From Fragum whitleyi (taxonomy: Eukaryota > Mollusca > Bivalvia > Cardiida > Cardiidae): a DNA stretch of 64,000 nucleotides. The stretch is from positions 51,884,258-51,948,257 of the forward strand of contig OX411552.1 of assembly GCA_948146395.1 (NCBI GenBank), read 5' to 3'. Every line of letters begins with the position of its first letter. Within the stretch, counting starts at the first letter, position 1. Position numbers and translations under genes: made by a program. Of this stretch, positions 20,889 to 32,455 are shown in pieces. Under the pieces are notes generated by a model that saw only the letters and a program-made list of their open reading frames with translations, made no database searches and had not been told where the DNA came from.

Positions 20889-21996
20889 CCTGGTTCATTA
20901 GAAGAAATTTAAAGATTTCAAAAATGATCCAAAGTACTACCCCCTCCCCTCTAATGCTCCGCATCTGGTGGCCCTACATTCATGATTTTAGCTATTTTAT
21001 TTAAGATCCATATGCTTATCATCCATGCCAATATTGAAGTCTGTAGGGCTCAAGGTTCATTGGAAGATGCAGGTTAAAGTTACATAATTTTCACAAAAGT
21101 ACTACCCCCTCCCCCCCTGGTGCTCCGCACCTGGTGGCATTACAGTCATGATTTAAGCTTTTTTTTATTAAGGTCTATGACCTGATCCTTCATGCCAATT
21201 TTCAAGTCTGTAGGGCTTGTGGTTCAAAAGAAGAAGAAGGTTAAAGATTACAAAATTTTTACAAAAGTACTACCCTCTCCCCCCTGGTGCTCCGCACCTG
21301 GTGAATCTACAGTCATTATTTTAGCTATTTTTATAAAGGACCATATGCTGATCATCCATGCCAATATTCAAATCTGCCGGGCTCCTGGTTCAGAAGCAGG
21401 TTAAAGATTACAAAATTTTCACAAAAGTACTACCCCCTCCCCCCTGGTGCTCCGCACCTGCAGCCCAACAGATATGATTTTAGCTATTTTTATTTACGTC
21501 CTTGAGCTGATTCTCCATGCCAAATTTGAAGGCTATAGTGCTTCTTATTCAGAAGAAGAAGAAGGTTAAAGATTACAAAATTTTCACAGAACACCCCCTC
21601 TCCCCCCCCAGGTGCTCTGCACCTGGTGACCCAACAGATATGATTTTAGCTAAAATTTTATTCAGGTCTATGAGCTAATCATCCATGCCAAATTTCAAGG
21701 CTGTAGGACTGCTTGTTCTAAAGAAGAAGAATTTTAAAGATTTTCTTAAATTTTCAACTTTGGTTGCCATAGCAAACCAGAGTTTTTCACCGATTTCAAT
21801 TCTTTTTGTCAATTTTGGAAGGGAACCAACTTGGGATTATTTCTGTAAAATTTGGTGTAAATTGGCCTGGTAGTTAAGGAGGAGATGTCGTTTAAAGAAA
21901 TTGTTGACGGACGACAGATGACTGTCAACACACAGATACCAGACAAAAGGTGATCACAATAGCTCACTTGAGCACTTTGTGCTCAGGTGAGCTAAA
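20889..21996. mobile_element. Right part of the split pearl-like element
   Basis: TGCTCCGCACCTGGTG-type core units start at 20,955, 21,121, 21,288, 21,448 and 21,613 (160-167 bp apart), each after a CCCCCTCCCC run. The right end has a GACGGACGACAGATGAC tract, GGTGATCACAATAG and the hairpin AGCTCACTTGAGCAC...GTGCTCAGGTGAGCT, the complement of the 7,154 and 8,973 left ends. Confidence 0.8.
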
Positions 21997-22195
21997 ATAT
22001 AATGATATTGCCTATTGTCCAGTTTTTCAAGATTATCATGTTTAAGCTTAATGATGATAGTTTTGGTGATATTCATCTGCTAATTCTAAAGTCATGGTCA
22101 TCTGAGAATGTCAAGTTTATCTATTAAGGTCAAGCTTTTGAAAAAAAGTGCTGTTAAGGGTCATTCATATTTGTCAAATCATCTTATTTTTATGC

Positions 22196-23725
22196 TCCCC
22201 GAAGGGAGAGCATATAGCCGCCGCTTCGTCTGTCCGTCCGTCCGTCCGTCCGTCCATTTCCACCTATTTCTCCATAACCCTTGGGCCAAATCAAATGAAA
22301 CTTACCATGTGAACTCCCTATGATATAGTGATGATGCATCTGTGATGGTTTTTGGATTTGAGGCCTCGTCACGGGAAAAGGGGACTTAGGGTAAAAAACA
22401 GTTTTTCCCAAATTTCTCCTAGTCCAACAGTCAGAATTTAGTGAAATTTCATATTTTAGTAGCAAATCAGATGCCCTTTACTATAAATAATTTTAAATTA
22501 ACGTAAAAAAAAAAGTATCATGGAAAAAGGGGGCTAAATGTTTGTTACCTTACATTAGCATGTAAAATAATAATCCCGTCCGTCCGTCCGTCCGTCCCCA
22601 CCTATTTCTCCATAACCCTTGGGCCAAATCAAATGAAACTTACCATGTGAACTCCCTATGATATAGTGATGATGCATCTGTGACGGTTTTTGGATTTGAG
22701 GCCTCGTCACGGGAAAAGGGGACTTAGGGTAAAAAACAGTTTTTCCCAAATTTCTCCTAGTCTAACAGTCAGAATTTAGTGAAATTTCATATTTGAGTAG
22801 CAAATCAGATGCCCTTTACTACAAACAATTTGAAATTAACGTAAAAAAAAAATATCATGGAAAAAGGGGGCTAAATGTTTGTTAAATGTTTGCTAGCGCG
22901 TAAAATACAGTTATTCTTTCATTTCTCCTAGTCTCATGCTCAGAATTTGATGAAATTTCACATTTCAGTAGCAAATCAGATGCCCTTTACCATAAGGTAT
23001 TTGATATTTGTGTCTAAAAATATGTCATGCAAAAAGGGAGTTTAATGTTTGTTACCTTTATGTTTGCTGTATAAGATAACATCTTATTTGAGTCCTTGCA
23101 ATCTGACCACAGAGCATATCTCCTAAAGTATAATAGCTATCAACTTGAAACCTTATGGGTGGATAGATCTCATGGAGGAGAAGTGAAGTGCACAAGAACT
23201 ACAACTCTTGCTTGCATAATTTTGGAGTTATTGCCCTTTGTTATTTTTTATACTTAGATTATGTCTGGAGCATATCTCCTAAAGTATAATAGCTATCAAC
23301 TTGAAACTTAATGGGTGGATAGATCTCATAGAGGAGAAGTGCCGTGTACAAGAAATGCAACTCTTGCTTGCATAATTTTGGAGTTATTGTCCTTTGTTAT
23401 TTTTGATACTTAGATTTTGTCTGGAGCATATCTCCTAAAGTATAATAGCTATCAACTTGAATCTTTATGGGTGGATAGATCTCATAGAGGAGAAGTGCAA
23501 TACACCTGAACTACAACTCTTGCTTGCATAATTTTGGAGTTATTGCCCTTTGTTATTTTTATTACTTAAATTTTATAGGAGGCAAATCTTTGACAGTACA
23601 TAGAATCTTTTATCTATTAGGCTTCAGTTTACTATCAAGCTTTCTTGTCGGGGGATGTCCATGTCCAACATGGCTCTTGTTTTTGTGACAATGCCTTATT
23701 CGGGGAGCATAATCCGTCTCTGACG
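22196..23725. mobile_element. Element with TATGCTCCCCGAA inverted ends, holding a 156-bp array
   Basis: The left end ATGCTCCCCGAA (about 22,193) is answered by TTCGGGGAGCAT (23,699-23,710). The left part has a (GTCC)n tract and a 338-bp tandem duplication. A second family lies within: GAGCATATCTCCTAAAGTAT units at 23,112, 23,268 and 23,424, exactly 156 bp apart, ending in GGGGATGTCCATGTCCAACA near 23,646. That inner end equals the left end of the copy at 55,848 in inverted orientation, so one element seems inserted in another. Confidence 0.7.
22240..22915. repeat. 338-bp tandem duplication
   Basis: CACCTATTTCTCCATAACCC begins at 22,261 and 22,599. The two units differ at only a few bases, and each begins with its own (GTCC)n tract, which suggests unequal exchange between the tetranucleotide runs. 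Frames on the minus strand of each unit encode the same peptide and are not genes. Confidence 0.85.
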
Positions 23726-23769
23726 GCTCTTGTATAGAATTATATGCCATAGGTGTGTATGTAGTATCA

Positions 23770-25195
23770 TACTAGTACAGTTGAATTACCTCAATTGCAA
23801 CCCTGATAATAAACTCTGTGTGCTAGCAACTTCAAACTTGGTACACTCATAGATCTCATTGAGGAGAAGTGTCATGTTCAAGAACCCTTACTCTGCCACG
23901 CCCACTTTTTTGAGTTATTGCCCTTTGTTGTTTTAACCCTTACATTCTTGTCCGGAACATATCTCCTAAACTATGTGTGCTAGCAACTTCAAACTTTGTA
24001 CACTTATAGATCTTATTAAGGAGAAGTGTCATGCTCAAGATCCATAACTCTGCCACACCCACTTATTGAGTTATTGCCCTTTGTTGTTTTTAGCCTAACA
24101 TTCTTGTCCGGATCATATCTCCTAAACTATAAGTGCTAGCAGCTTCAAGCTTGGTACACTTATAGATCTTATTGAGGACAAGTGTCATGTTCAGGAACTG
24201 TTATTCTGCCACGCCCACTTTTTAAGTTATTGCTCTTTGTTGTTTTTACCCTTACATTTTTGTCCAGATCATATCTCCTAAACCATAAGTGCTAGCAACT
24301 TCAATCTTTGTACACTGATAGATCTTATCCAGGACAAGTGTCATGTACAAGAACTGTTACTCTGCCATGTCCACTTTTTGAGTAATTGCCCTTTGTTGTT
24401 TTCAGTCTTACATTCTTGTCCAGATCATATCTCCTAAACTATAAATTGCTAGTAACTTTAACTTTTGTACATATATAGGTCTCATTGAGGACAAGTGTCT
24501 TGTACAAGAACTGTTACTCTGCCACACCCACTTTTTGAGTTATTGCCCTTTGTTGTTTTTACCTTTACATTTTTGTCCAGAACATATCTTCTAAACCATA
24601 AGTGCTAGAAACTTCAAACTTGCTACACTTATAGATATCATTTAGGACAAGTGTCATGTACAAGAACTGTTACTCTGCCATGTCCACTTTTTGAGTTATT
24701 GCCCTATGTTGTTTCTATCCTTACATTTTTGTCCCGTAATTATCTCCTAAACCATAAGCCCTAGCAACTTCAAACTTTGTACACTGGTAGATCTCATTGA
24801 GAAGAAGTGTAATGCACAAGAACTGTTACTCTGCCACATCCACTTTTTTGGTTATTGTCCGTTGTTGTTTTTTATCCTGACATTTTTGTCCGGACCATAT
24901 CTCCTGAGCCATCAGTGCTAGCAACTTCAAACTTGGTACACTTATAGATCTCATTGAGGACAAGTGGCATGTACAAGAATCATTCTTCTCCACCCACTTT
25001 TGGAGTTTTTGCCATTGGTTGTTTTTACTCTTATATTCTTGTTTGGGATATTTTTGTTCAAAATCTAATGTGCTAGCAACTTCAAATTTTGTATACAGTT
25101 ATCGATCTAGTAAGTAAGAGATATATTATAAGAAAGGATTTTTTGTTATTCGGTGGGGGACTCCTGTATTGCATCGCAATACGACATGCACTTGT
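23770..25195. mobile_element. 156-bp tandem array (relative of the 23.1-kb family)
   Basis: CATATCTCCTAAAC or its variant starts at 23958, 24114, 24270, 24426, 24583, 24739 and 24896, spacings of 156 or 157 bp, although the text between is much diverged. The right end holds GTATTGCATCGCAATAC, a hairpin, at about 25,165. Confidence 0.8.
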
Positions 25196-25204
25196 TTTCA
25201 CTTT

Positions 25205-25835
25205 GTAATCTTTAAATGACTATCCTCCTGAACCACTGGGCAGATTTCTATGAAACTTTACCAAAATGTTCCTCTTCAAAAATTGTTCTCAATATTTTGA
25301 GTGGTAACTTTGTGTGGCAGGTTGAGGCTTATAGTGAGTCTGAAATCTTTGAACAATATCTCCTCCTGAACCAGTGGGCTGATTTCAATGAAACTATTAC
25401 AGAATGTTTAGTGGCTCTTTAAAAATTGTTCACAAAATTTTGATTGGCCCAAAGTATTGGTGTGGCAAGGATAGGCTTATTTTGAGCCCAAAATCTTTAA
25501 ATATCTTCTCAGCTATGGGGGGATTTTAACCCAACTTGGCAGAAATGTTCCTTGGTCCACCCTTCTCAAAATTTGTTCCTGGGATTTTGATTTACCCCTA
25601 AGTATAGGTGTGGCAGGGCAGGGCTTGTTTGGAGCTGGATATCTTGAAACAGCTTCTCCTCGGTAACCAATGGGCAGCATACTTTCACTTTGAATTTTTG
25701 GAATAACATCTCTTCAATAACTAGGCAAATGTGAATGAAACTTTTACAGAAAGTTTATTTGGTGACCGTTAGATTCACACAACCAATAACATTCAGGTGA
25801 GGGTTTGATGGCCATTCTGGCCCTTTTGCTTTTAC
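25205..25835. mobile_element. Pearl-like array fragment (~155-bp units)
   Basis: Units share CTCCTGAACCACTGGGCAGAT, AATGAAACTTTACCAGAATG-like and TTGGCCCAAAGTATTGGTGT text with 30,953-32,455. The end GGCCATTCTGGCCCTTTTGC (25,811) matches the end of that element at 32,437. Frames are repeat translations. Confidence 0.65.
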
Positions 25836-25984
25836 AAGCTGCTATACCTTAATTTAAGAATACTAACTTTACCTTCCTCACTTAGCTGGCATCTATACAT
25901 ATACGTACTACCAGTAGATGTATTTAAGTTTAGGAAAAACACTTTCTTTTAAGATGATGTACTTATTAATGCACAAGGAACAGA

Positions 25985-26036
25985 TATAGTTTGTAACACC
26001 ATGGCGTCAGATTTATGTCAAACTTTTCAAGGTAAG
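25985..26036 (+). CDS. Candidate first coding exon, MASDLCQTFQ, with splice donor
   Basis: ATG at 26,001 has A at -3 and G at +4, an optimal start context. Ten codons plus one base run to CAAG/GTAAGA at 26,031/26,032, a near-consensus donor, leaving phase 1. It lies in a 270-bp unique island (25,840-26,107) between two arrays, the only stretch for kilobases not built of repeats. The protein is too short to identify. Start and donor together are suggestive but could be chance. Confidence 0.4.
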
Positions 26037-26107
26037 ATTTTGTTATTGTAAAATATGTGTGCTGTAATTTCTGCAAACTTTTAATATTTACAAGAACAAA
26101 TAACTTT

Positions 26108-27500
26108 TATCTCCACTGGACTAAGTGTAGCTGAGCTTTTGTCGTGGCGGGTTTTTCGTCATGAGTCTCTGCATCCTTGCAGAAACTTTTCATTTAAACA
26201 TCTTCTACTCTGAAACCACTGGGCAGAATATCACCAAATTTCAGAGGAATGATCCTTTGGACGTGCTCTCACAGATTCCTTCAAGAATTTTATTGGGGTT
26301 GATAACTTTGGCACTATGGGTCGTTGAGTCACCAAAAATGAGTCCCCAATGATGAGATATAAAATTATCTTCTGAAATTACTTGTCAGAATTCAACCAAA
26401 TTCTACAGTAATGATCCTAAGGACATATCCTCTCAGAATCCTTCTTTAAATTTGGATCAGGTTGATACTTTGGTCGTTATGGGCTGACGTGTCACTAAAA
26501 AAGGGGTCCGAATGATGAAACATAAAAAAATAAATCTTCTTCTCTGAAACTACTGATCAGAATTCAATCAAACTTTACAGAAATGATACTTTTGACATGT
26601 TCTTCCAGATTCCTTTGTTAAAATTGGGCTGATACTTTGGGCACTGTTGGCTGAGGTGTTATCAAAAAAGGGTCCCGCATTGGTAGAATATGAAAAATCT
26701 TCTTCTCTGCAACTTCTGGTCAGAATTCAACCAAACTCTACAGAAATGATCCTCAGGACATGCTCTTTGAGATTCTATCATTGAATTTCAATTTGGTTGA
26801 TAACATAGGGGCTGACGTGTCTCCAAAAAAATTGGCCCTCTGAAAATCTACTCCTCTGAAACCATGAGTCAGAATTTTAGTGATCAGCATTCAACCAAAT
26901 TTAGAGAAATGATCCTCAGGACATGCTCTTTCAGATTCCTTCATTAAATTATGATTGGGTTGATAACCTGGGCAATACAGCTTTTCAGGTCACCAGAAAA
27001 TGGGCCACCAATAGTGTAAATTAAAAAAAAATATTCCCTAAAATTATTGGACAGAATTGAACCTAACTTCACCTGAATGATCTTTTTTTAATTTTGAATG
27101 AATTAATAACATGGGAGTTAAGGGCTGCCACGTCATAAAAAATGGTACCTTATTGTGTAATTTGAAATAAATCTTCTTCACTGGAACTACCCATCAGAAT
27201 TCAACTTTTTTTCACAAGAATTATTCAAAGGACATGCTTTTTCAAATTTCTTATTTAAATTCTGATTGGGTAGATATAATGGGTACTATGAGCTGCTGCT
27301 TTATCAAAAAATGGGCCTTCTGGAATTTTTTAATTATCTTTTTCTCTGAAATTACTTATCAGAACCAGACTTTACTGAAATGATCCTTAGAAGATGCTCT
27401 TTCAGATTTCTTTGTTAAATTCTTATTTGGCAATGAACTTGGGCAATTGAGCCTTTCACTTCAGCAAAAAGAAGGCCAAAGGGAGAAATAGAAAAAAGCT
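26108..27500. mobile_element. Pearl-like element, ~162-172 bp units
   Basis: The left end ATCTCCACTGGACTAAGTGTAG...TTGTCGTGGCGG is followed by units with ATCTTCTTCTCTGAAACTAC, AGAATTCAACCAAA and GAAATGATCCTTAGGACATG. AATGAT(C/A)C starts at 26248, 26410, 26582, 26746 and 26908. No gene. Confidence 0.7.
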
Positions 27501-27539
27501 AACTGTCTAAAACTCGGCATAGGCTATGAATGATTTTGT

Positions 27540-28500
27540 GTAAGACTGTATTAAGTCAATAATAAAGGTAGGTAGATGATTGTCTTTGATTCTGGCCTCA
27601 TATGAACCCTTTACCCTGACTGTGACCTTTGACCTACTTTCTTAAATATTGAGTTATTAGGGCTAGGACTGTGTTAAGTCAATACTAAAGATTGTAAGAT
27701 GATTGTTTTTGATTCTGGCATGATGTTAAACCCTTGTCCCAGTTTTTGACCTTTCATGCCGTCGTCATAGCACAGTTGGTAGCGCGTTGGACTGTCAATC
27801 TAGATGTCCCGAGTTCGATCCCCAACGGCGGCACTCATTCCCTCCAACTTTGTCTCCCACCAATGGTTTATAATAATGGAACTCTGTGGGATAATAGATG
27901 GAGGCTAGGAAAGGATGTAATGGTTGTACTGGTTTTAGATATACCAGAAATCCATTGTTAGGTGCTCTATCCGCCGAAATATAACTGAAAAAATGTTGAA
28001 AATGGCATAAAACCCCATTCAAACAAAAAATTCATTTACTTTCTAAAATATTGAATTTTGAGGTCTAGGACTGTATTAAGACAATGATTTAGGTTGGAAG
28101 ATGATTATTGTTGATTCTCGGATCACGATGTACCCTTAACCCTGAACATGACCTTTGACATACTTTTGAGAATATAGAATTATAAGGTTAGGACTGTATT
28201 AAGTCAATAATAAAGGTTTGTAGATGATTATCTTTGATTTTGGCATCATATTGAACACTTGACCTAGTTCTTGACCTCTGACCTACTTTTTCAAATATTT
28301 TATTATTAGGTCTAGGACTGTATTAAGTCAATATTAATGGTTGGTGGATGATTGTCTTTGCTTCTGGGATCATGATGAACCCTTGACCCTGAGCATGACT
28401 TTTGACCTACTTTCTTAGATATTGATTTACTAAGGCTAAGACTGTGTTCAGTCAATATAAAGGTTGGTAGATGCTAATCTTTGAATCTGGCATCATATTG
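27540..28500. repeat. ~130-bp tandem array interrupted by a SINE
   Basis: Units carry GGACTGTATTAAGTCAATAA, GTTGGTAGATGATTGTCTTTG, GACCTTTGACCTACTTTC and TTGAGTTATTAGGGCTA. AAGTCAATA anchors near 27,554, 27,687, 28,200, 28,326 and 28,451 give about 125-133 bp. The SINE at 27,758-28,030 lies within one unit and is therefore younger. Confidence 0.65.
27758..28030 (+). mobile_element. tRNA-Asp-like SINE (type 2), full length
   Basis: The head has box A TAGCACAGTTGG and box B GAGTTCGATCCC, and an anticodon loop CTGTCAA that would read GTC (Asp). The body has CACTCATTCCCTCCAACTTT, CTCCCACCAATGG and TGTACTGG, and the tail GTTGAAAATGGCATAAAACC...CAAACAAAAAA. TTCAT precedes the head and follows the tail, a possible short target duplication. 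It is not a functional tRNA because the body continues directly. Confidence 0.85.
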
Positions 28501-30281
28501 ATTTCATTTTCAAATATTGTATACCACTCTAGTTTACAATTAGTTCCACTTTACCTCACCCTAGCACGACAAGCTTATGGTGAGCTTTTGTGATCATTAA
28601 TATCCATCATCAGCATTAATGTCCATCATCAGTCATGTTATGTGTCTACAACAATTTTGTGTTTAGGGACCACAATTCTGTCAAAATCTTCATGAAACTT
28701 GGAACATTCTTCTGATCACAAGGATGAATCCTGTTGAAAATGGGAAGGTTTCATTGAAAAACATTGGAAAATGAGCATTAGTGCCGATTTCTTTATTACT
28801 CTATTGGAGCCGCAATTTTGATCTAATCTTTTGAGACTAGTCAGAATGTTGCTAACATTAGTCTCATAAACTACTATTTAAGTAAGTAAAGATCAGTTTT
28901 GGCATTGATATCATGTTCTTAGATCATTTAAAAACTCATTAGAGCCATTTAGGACAGCTTTAATCAGCTCAGATTGATATGAACAAAATTATGTTGGTTT
29001 TAGCAATTTTAAAATGCCCTTTTTTCACACTTCTAGTTTAATACAGAAATGTAATTCCTTTAATGCTTATATCAGCAAAAAAGATCTTAAATAAAACAGA
29101 CCTTGTAGGCTGGTTGATCATCCTACCCCCTGAAAAGGTGTATGGATATTGTTTTGCAATCCATCTGTCCTCTTTGTCCGTGCCTTGTGTACCCTTCAAA
29201 AAATGTGGCCTTATCGTTCCCTGTTTTGTATAGATGTGCCATTTGAAAGAAGAAGTTCAATAATATTAAGTTCACAGTAAAGGATAAAAAATAGGCTTGT
29301 CAGGAGTATTCCCTCTACAAATATGGGTGAATTTCAAATATAATTTTGCACAAATATTAGCCATCATTTGTAGGTTTGCACTACAAAAGAATTTTTAGAT
29401 AGCAACAAGTTCAAGGTCAATCATCAAAAATGAGCTAGTTTGGATTTTTTTCTACATTTAACGGATAGTTTTCACTTATTCAACAAAATTATTTGTTCTC
29501 TGTTATCTGCAGATGTGCACTGCAAAGGAATTTCTGGATACCTTCAAGTTCTAGGTAACAATTGTCAAGGTCAAAAGTCATATTTAGACTTGTCCAGAGC
29601 CTTCCTATTTTTTGGATGTTTTTGATATAATAAGGCCTCTTTTCCTTTATCGGGGATAAATGTTCCACTCTAAAAGATGCATTGACTTAAGTCAAGGCCA
29701 CTAGCCAAATTCAAATAACAAATAGCTATGAATTGAGCCTGACCACATTACTTCTCTTTCTCTGAATGGATTTCAAATTAATTTGCAGTAGTTTTTACTG
29801 ATTTTGAGTATACAGTGTAACTTGCTATTTTAAACAGATATGGGAAAATATCCAAATGTACACTTAGGTGACAACACTGTGTGATTCAATAGAAAATCTC
29901 AGAAAAAATGGGAGTAATTTGCCATCACTAAATTGCTCACTTGTGTAGTATGGCAATACTGTCTTCCAAAAATTTCATTTGTCAATCTTTTTCTCTCTCT
30001 GTTAATTTGTGTAGGTCAAATATTTCAAACAAACTCATTTTGATTTTATCTATTACTCACATGAATATGAATATTTACTCTTGTTGCTTCATAGTATATT
30101 TTCAGATTTGTTTGTTCAATGAAGCTGTTTGACTGATTGACAATCTGTATAGTTCATGAAATGGAAAAGAAGAGAACATAGAGCTTCACCTGTTTGTATC
30201 ATCGTTAAGTATGATTACCAATATTATGGATTTGTTCTTTGTTGTTACCAATCTGAGTCTTCGCTTGTCAAGACACGTTTT
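28501..30281. repeat. Decayed array elements, no gene
   Basis: 28,553-28,620 is a left end (CTTATGGTGAGCTTTTGTGATCATT). 29,130-29,640 repeats GATGTGCACTGCAAAGGAAT, TTTCTGGATACC, AAGTTC..GGT, with about 130-bp spacing. What looks like a 42-bp exon after TCTGCAG at 29,508 is one such unit. 29,640-30,281 shows nothing clear. Confidence 0.5.
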
Positions 30282-30952
30282 TTAGCTCCACTGACCAAAG
30301 GCCTCTTGGGCTGTTTTCATGGTGCTGTGTCCGTTTGTCTGTGGGCCCTGTCGTGAAATTTTTTCTTTTAACATTTTCTTCTCAGAAACTACTAGAGGTA
30401 TTTAAACCAAACTTCACAGGAATTATCTTAAGGTGACCCTCATTCAAAGTTGTTCAAGAAATTTTTATCCAATGAAAAACATGTATTTAATGAGCCTTGC
30501 TAATTTCCAAATGTGAATGACCTTTGGATGACTCTTTATAAGGTCTACAAAAAATATTGTCATCAGTTGAAAACAATATGTTAGTTTTTTAAGGGTTGAG
30601 GTCATATCTCTTTATGTTATATAGAAGAAACTTGGAAAACATTTTCTCAGAATACTATTAATGGATGTCAACCTAATTTCACTGGAATAATCCCTTGGTT
30701 ACCCATTATCAGGCTGCACAAAATTATTGCAATTGGATAGAAAATATATATTTAACAGGTGGAGGTCAATTTTTCTATGTTATTCATCAATCTTGACCTT
30801 TTCTTTGCAGAAATATTTCTGCATGTGACATTCAAAAACACTTATTTACCTGAAATTTAATTTAATCAGTGAATCAATTCATCACTGAATTTCTCATCAT
30901 TTCAGACGATTCAGGCGTGTGGGGAAAATCAGCTGCTCAAGCAGCTCTGGTA
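30282..30952. mobile_element. Short copy of the 165-bp family
   Basis: The left hairpin is AGCTCCACTGACCAAAGG...CTTGGGCT. Core text includes GTTGAGGTCATATCTCTTTA and CTCAGAATACTATTAATGGA. The right end AGCTGCTCAAGCAGCTCTGG is at 30,931-30,950. It has the same layout as 12,450-14,307. Confidence 0.7.
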
Positions 30953-32455
30953 AGCTACACTGGCTGAATGCCAGCTAGCTATTGTCATGGCATTGTGTCT
31001 GTTATGCGTCTGTGTGGGCCTTTGTAAACTTTTCTTTAAACATCTTCTCCATCTTAACCAATGGGCAGATTTTGACGAAATCTGGTAGAAATGGTCCTTG
31101 GATAATCCTCTTCTTAAGTTGTTCAAGAAATTTAGATTGACCCCAAGCAGTTGGCGTTACAGGGCAGCGCCTATTTTGAACCCAAAATCTTTAAAAATCA
31201 TCTCCTCCAACACATTTGGCCTGATTTCAATGATACCTGGCATGAATGATCCTTGGATGACCCTCTACTAAAATTGTTCAAGAAGTTGTGATTGACCCCC
31301 AAATATGGGCATGGCAGGGCAGAGCTTATTTTGAGCCCAAAATCTTTAAAAAATCTTCTCCTGCCAAACCATTTGGCTGATTTCAATGAAAGTTAACATG
31401 AGTGATCCTTGGGTGACCCTCTACTTAAAATGTTCAAGAAATTGATTGACCCCCATATTTGGGTGTGGCAGGGCGGGCCTTATTTTCAGCCCAAAATCCT
31501 TGAATGACACCTCCTCCTGAATCCTTTGTCAAATTTCAATGAAACTTTACCAGAATGTTCCTTGGGTGACCCTCTACTTAAAATGTTCAAGAAATTGATT
31601 GACCCCCATGTTTGGGTGTGGCATGGCGGGCCTTATTTTGAGCCAAAAATCTTTGAATGACACCTCCTGAATCCTACGGCAAATTTCAATGAAACTTAAC
31701 CAGAATGTTCCTTGGGTGACCCTCTACTTAAATTGTTCAAGAAATTTTGATTGAACCCCCCCCCCCCCACACACACACACACACTTTTGGTGTGGCAGGG
31801 CATGGCTTATCTTTAGCCCAAAATCTTTGAATGACACCGCCTCCTGAACCCTTTGGCATATTTCAATGAAACTTTACCAGAATGTTCCTTGGGTGAGTCT
31901 CTTTAAAGGTGTATGTGAAATTTTGATTGGCCCATAAATATGGGTGTGGCAGGGCAGGGCTTATTTTTAGCTCAAAACTTTTGAATGACATCTTCTCTTG
32001 AACCATTTGTCTGATTTCAATAGAACTCTACCAGAATGTTCCTTGGGTGACCCTTTTTAAAAATTGTTCATGAAATTGTAATTGGCCCATAAAAATGGGT
32101 GTGGCAGGGCTGGGCTTATTTTCAGCTCAAATTCTCTGAAGAACATGTCCTGAGCCACTGGGCCAATTTCAACAAGACTTAACCAGAATGTTTCTTGGGT
32201 GACCCTCTTTAAATCTTGTTTGCAAAATTTTTATTTGCCCATAAATAGGGGTGTGGCAGGGCGGGGCTTATTTTGATTCCCCTCAGTAATGAATGGGTAG
32301 GCAGGCTCTATCATCACTTTAAATTCTTGGAATTACATCCCCTTTTTCAACAATTAGGCAAATGTGAATGAAACTTTGCCAGAAAGTTACTTAGATGAGA
32401 TCTACTGGACCAATAAAATTCAAAGGAGAAGTTTAAGGCCATTCTGGCCCTCTTG
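30953..32455. mobile_element. Pearl-like element, ~150-156 bp units
   Basis: The left hairpin is AAGCTACACTGGCTGAATGC..., then TTGTCATGGCATTGTGTC. Units repeat AATGTTCCTTGGGTGACCCT, GTTCAAGAAATTTTGATTG, ATATGGGTGTGGCAGGGC and CTTCTCCTGAACC. CCTTGG anchors are at 31096, 31251, 31407, 31560, 31710, 31887, 32041 and 32193; the longer step includes a (C)n(AC)n insertion at 31,758-31,784. The right end is GGCCATTCTGGCCCTCTTG. Confidence 0.75.

Noticed and set aside
22190..22749. Two minus-strand frames with the same TVFYPKSPFPVTRP peptide
   Set aside because: Products of the 338-bp tandem duplication.
29509..29552. 42-bp exon-like segment with good acceptor and GTAACA donor, in phase with 26,031
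   Set aside because: Its sequence is one unit of a ~130-bp repeat also seen near 29,375, so the exon look is accidental.
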